This document shows positions 25,185 to 28,260 of a stretch of DNA of 28,260 nt, piece by piece. Both the position numbers and the translations under genes were made by a program. Source of the stretch: JBLFWJ01 sp047611425 (GTDB lineage: Bacteria > Bacteroidota > Bacteroidia > UBA10329); NCBI GenBank assembly GCA_047611425.1, contig JBLFWJ010000023.1, forward strand, positions 1 to 28,260. Direction: 5' to 3'. The number at the start of each line of letters is the position of its first letter. Position 1 is the stretch's first letter. Below the pieces are notes generated by a model. The model ran no database searches. It had not been told where the DNA came from and saw only the letters and a list, made by a program, of their open reading frames with translations.

Positions 25185-27243
25185 ATGATACTCGGTCTGT
25201 CTTCGTACGGAGTTTTGGCTCAAGCACCTGAACAAGATTGTTTTAATGCAATTAACGTTTGTACCCAATCATTTAGCCAGGCGGAGGCTTTTAATGGTTT
25301 TGGAGGGCTTAACGAAATACTCCAAGGAGCAGGGTGTTTACAGAATGGAGAGGTCAATTCAGTCTAGTATGCTTTTACAATTTTTCAAGCGGGCAACCTC
25401 ACATTGCAGCTTAACCCACTCAATTTGAATGATGATTATGATTTTGCCATTTACGATGTGACCAATGATTCGTGTTCGGGAATCGAATTGGGGTTGAATT
25501 TACCTGTACGATTTAGCTATTCTTCTGCTCCTGGCTCGACCGGATTATCAAACGGTGCCTCTATTACCACGGCAAGTACAAGTGATCCTAATCAACTTGC
25601 TCCAATTGCCACTTTAGTTGGGCAGACCTACGCAATGGTGGTTGCCAATTTTACCAGTTCTCAAACTGGTTATTCTATTGATTTTGGTGGCACAGCCTCC
25701 GTTGAGGATTCGGAAAACCCACAATTGACAGGGGTCGATATTGATGGCGCCTGCAATCCCGATAGGGTGTTTATAGATTTCTCAGCACAAATTGAATGCG
25801 CGAGTATTGCTTCTGATGGCAGCGATTTCGTGCTCACGGGGCCAGGCGGTGAAACCATTACCAGTGCTAATTCTGTTGCATGCACGCCTGAAGGGTATGC
25901 AACCAGACTTCGACTAATTTTTCCGCGCCACTTTCCGCTACCGGAAACTATTCAATCACGGCTGCCAATGGGTTGGATGGTAATACGGTCTTAGATCGTT
26001 GCGGCAATGCGGTTAACGTTGGGGCTAATGAAAACTTCAATGTGCAATTTATCGGCCCAAGCCTAACCTCTGCTGTTGCAACTAGTTCCGACTGTGGTCA
26101 GACAAATGGTGAGGCTGGCGTTTCTGTAAATGGTGGAACAGGACCACTCTCTTACGAGTGGAATACCAGTCCTTCCCAGTACGGTGCAAATGCAACCAAT
26201 TTGCCTTCTGGTTTTTGGGTTTGCACTGTAATGGATGCAAATAGCTGCATTGATGAACTGATGATTCCGGTACTAGGAGTTGGCTCACCAACGGTTCCCA
26301 CTTTAAGTACTACGCCTGTTACATGCAACGGATTGTCAGATGGGTCTGCAGAAATAGAGGTTGTTGGTAACGGCCCATTCGATGTCCTTTGGGGTGGATA
26401 TCCAGCTTTATCTGGAGAAATGGTAAGTGGACTATCCGGAGGCTCGGTCGTCCTGACAATTATCGATGCATGAGGTTGTGAAATAAATCATGTGGTTACC
26501 ATTCCCATTCCATCAACATTGTCAACACCAATCACATTTGTTAATCCGAACTGCAATCAAGCAGATGGGCAGATGATTGTGCAAGTTTCAGGCGGAACAG
26601 AACCTTACAGTTATAATTGGGATCATGATTCAACGTTGAACAACGACAGCGCGTTCACTCTTTCTGCTGGAATTTATAATGTGACAGTAACAGACTCCAA
26701 TGGGCGTTTTGCCAATGCCAGAACCTTCTTATGTGGTTTCGCCAGAAGTAGTAACAACAAGAATTGATGTCGAATTCACTTATACGGGAACAGATGGGGT
26801 TGCGTATGACTGGGAGTTAGGATACGGTGCAGAATCAACAATGATTCATCCTGTTGGAGAATATAAGATTGAAGGCGTTTATCCAATTTCGCTTACAGTA
26901 ACTAGTGAGCATAATTGCGTAACTATTATCGAAGATGAGTTGACGGTAGAATTGGCTCCAGCCCTATTTGTTCCAAATGCCTTAGTACCAAATGGAAGTT
27001 GGGCCAATAGGCATTATCGAGTTGGTGGGGTGGGGTTAACCACCATCGAATTTGTGATAACCGATAGATTGGGGAACCGAAGTATATTAGTCGTCTAGCC
27101 TAGACCAAGTGATGTATAAAGAGTGGGAAGGCAACATGGCTGGAACTCCAGCACCGCAAGGCGTTTACGCATACTTCGTTACGGCTACCTTTTTCGAAGG
27201 AACCGAATATGAAGGAAACGGAACGATTACCTTAATCAGGTAA
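25185..27243 (+). pseudogene. Decayed tandem paralogue of the SprB/PKD/CHU_C protein
   Basis: Aligns end to end with the preceding gene but is interrupted at least six times. No good ATG precedes the signal peptide other than 25185. TAG at 25365-25367 replaces the Trp codon of NSVWY. A T run at 25918-25922 is one T short (frame lost between LRLIF and SAPLSATGNYS). TGA at 26471-26473 falls in IIDA*GCE. Near 26700 the SprB repeat VTDSNG jumps with a frame change straight to PEPSYVVSP, missing the Cys and the whole PKD domain. Near 27078 there is another frame change after DRLGN, with TAG 27088-27090 behind it. The CHU_C end (PAPQGVYAYFVTATFFEG to TITLIR) survives. Three SprB repeats remain versus five. 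The duplication, then loss of constraint, is directly visible. Confidence 0.9.
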
Positions 27244-28236
27244 CTACCCCCAAACCTTAGCGCCCTCAGTACAGTTGGTGCAAATGTCTATCTCGCTTCT
27301 CGCTTTCAAAAGCGATGTTCTAAACGTTTGATATTTCGCTCCTTGCCAGATTTCTTCAAATGTATTTTGCTTAAGATCTCCTAATTGGTGGGTTGCGTCT
27401 TTATCGAAGCAGCACGGTACAACCAAACCATCCCAAGTTAGAACACAAGAGTGCCACAACTTCCAGCAATGGTTTAAAAGCGGATTTTTGATAGATGTAT
27501 GACCGCATTCGGTTTTTTGATATCGGCTGTATTTCGGATTTTCCGGGATCAGTTGATTCGGGTCGTTTTCGTAATCGTAAATCTGCGCAGTTTTAAAACG
27601 CACTTCGTCAACCCCAACCTCTTCGCCTAGTTTTTTAACGTCTTCAATTTGATGCTCGTTTGGCTTTACAACCAAGAATTGAAAGATTACATGAGGTGTT
27701 TTCGAGCCCAATTCCTTCTTCCATTTGATCAGATTTTTTGTGCCCTCGATCACCTTATCTAAGTTACCCCCAATGCGATAGTTCGCGTACGTTTCCTGGG
27801 TGGTGCCGTCAATGGAAATGATCATTCTGTCTAGGCCACTTTCCACGGTCCGCTTTGCATTTTCATCCTTTAGGTAATGCGCGTTCGTACTGGTAGCCGT
27901 GTAAATGCCTCTATCGGAGGCATACTTTACCATGTCCAGAAAATCAGGATTGAGGTACGGCTCTCCTTGGAAATAGAAGATGAGGTAAAGCAGGTTATCC
28001 TTCAACTGCTCCACTGTATCTTTAAAGAAATTGTTGCTAAGCATGCCCGTTGGCCGGGTAAATTGCCTCAATCCACTTGGGCATTCTGGGCAACGCAGAT
28101 TGCAAGATGTTGTTGGTTCAAACGAAATGCTGATTGGCGTTCCCCATTGGGTCGGCTTACGAGTCCACTTCGTGTAATAAAAACTGAATAAAACTTTCAG
28201 TGCATTCGAAGCTCTGCGAAACGTGACTTTTCGCAT
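27244..28236 (-). CDS. Radical SAM/SPASM domain protein
   Basis: 330 residues from ATG 28236; the frame stays open to the window edge, so an upstream start cannot be excluded. The radical SAM iron-sulfur motif is CNLRCPEC (CxxxCxxC, Cys45/49/52) in FEPTTSCNLRCPECPSG. Downstream, FYFQGEPYLNPDFLDMV is the GGE-like region and MIISIDGTTQETYANYRIGG the SAM-binding ridge. The C-terminal SPASM part has CWKLWHSCVLTWDGLVVPCCFD and ICTNC for auxiliary clusters. Such proteins modify peptides or cofactors, or act in lipid and cell-envelope chemistry; the substrate cannot be read. No precursor peptide gene is evident next to it. Its stop (TAG) abuts the paralogue pseudogene stop (TAA). Confidence 0.9.
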   Translation of the reverse strand: MRKVTFRRASNALKVLFSFYYTKWTRKPTQWGTPISISFEPTTSCNLRCPECPSGLRQFTRPTGMLSNNFFKDTVEQLKDNLLYLIFYFQGEPYLNPDFLDMVKYASDRGIYTATSTNAHYLKDENAKRTVESGLDRMIISIDGTTQETYANYRIGGNLDKVIEGTKNLIKWKKELGSKTPHVIFQFLVVKPNEHQIEDVKKLGEEVGVDEVRFKTAQIYDYENDPNQLIPENPKYSRYQKTECGHTSIKNPLLNHCWKLWHSCVLTWDGLVVPCCFDKDATHQLGDLKQNTFEEIWQGAKYQTFRTSLLKARSEIDICTNCTEGAKVWG

Positions 28237-28260
28237 GAAATTAAGGCCGTCTTGGATGGG

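Overview
The window looks like a chromosomal segment of a free-living Bacteroidota, most likely a Flavobacteriales-like gliding or T9SS-bearing marine lineage (the lineage is inferred). Support comes from several secreted proteins with gliding-motility-type C-termini, PKD and SprB repeats, a PorP/SprF gene followed by a PorE-like OmpA protein, AT-leaning codon use, the absence of Shine-Dalgarno sequences, and -7 boxes of the TAnnTTTG type. I see no tRNA, rRNA, CRISPR array or intact insertion sequence.

Layout. 1-910 (-) is the 5' part of aspartate-semialdehyde dehydrogenase (asd). 996-4430 (+) holds two secreted proteins: a lamin-tail-domain protein and, four bases after its stop and in the same frame, an SprB-repeat protein with a T9SS type A tail but an abnormal start. 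4521-5855 (-) is a PIN-PhoH ATPase. 5856-6313 is non-coding and carries a long dispersed-repeat-like element. 6314-7444 (+) encodes a METTL7-like methyltransferase and a small secreted leucine-rich-repeat protein. 7445-11803 (-) is a 1452-residue, roughly 14-PKD surface protein with a CHU_C/type B tail. Divergent from it, 11935-15855 (+) forms an overlapping cluster of M43 metalloprotease, PorP/SprF and PorE-like protein.

15856-16808 is a 950-base gap with hairpins, direct repeats and a tandem 104-bp unit, each copy ending in a terminator-like stem and seven T. Then come an ALDH7-type aldehyde dehydrogenase (16809-18368) and two translationally overlapping lipoproteins, the second with a C-terminal thioredoxin fold (18399-20187). 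On the minus strand, 22068-20188 is a secreted DRGH endonuclease coupled by an ATGA overlap to a broken AlkD-type gene (one amber codon, one frameshift). 22282-25089 (+) is an SprB/PKD/CHU_C surface protein, followed by a decaying tandem paralogue (to 27243). The window ends with a radical SAM/SPASM protein (27244-28236, -).

The dominant theme is cell-surface biology. Large type B cargo proteins (PKD, SprB and CHU_C) sit beside PorP/SprF and a peptidoglycan-binding PorE-like partner, a plausible outer-membrane docking module. Three convergent gene pairs meet with zero bases between their stop codons, and two genes are pseudogenes. The strongest candidates for something undescribed are the tandem hairpin units before the aldehyde dehydrogenase, the composite element at 6028-6259, and the adhesin/PorP/PorE/M43 locus.
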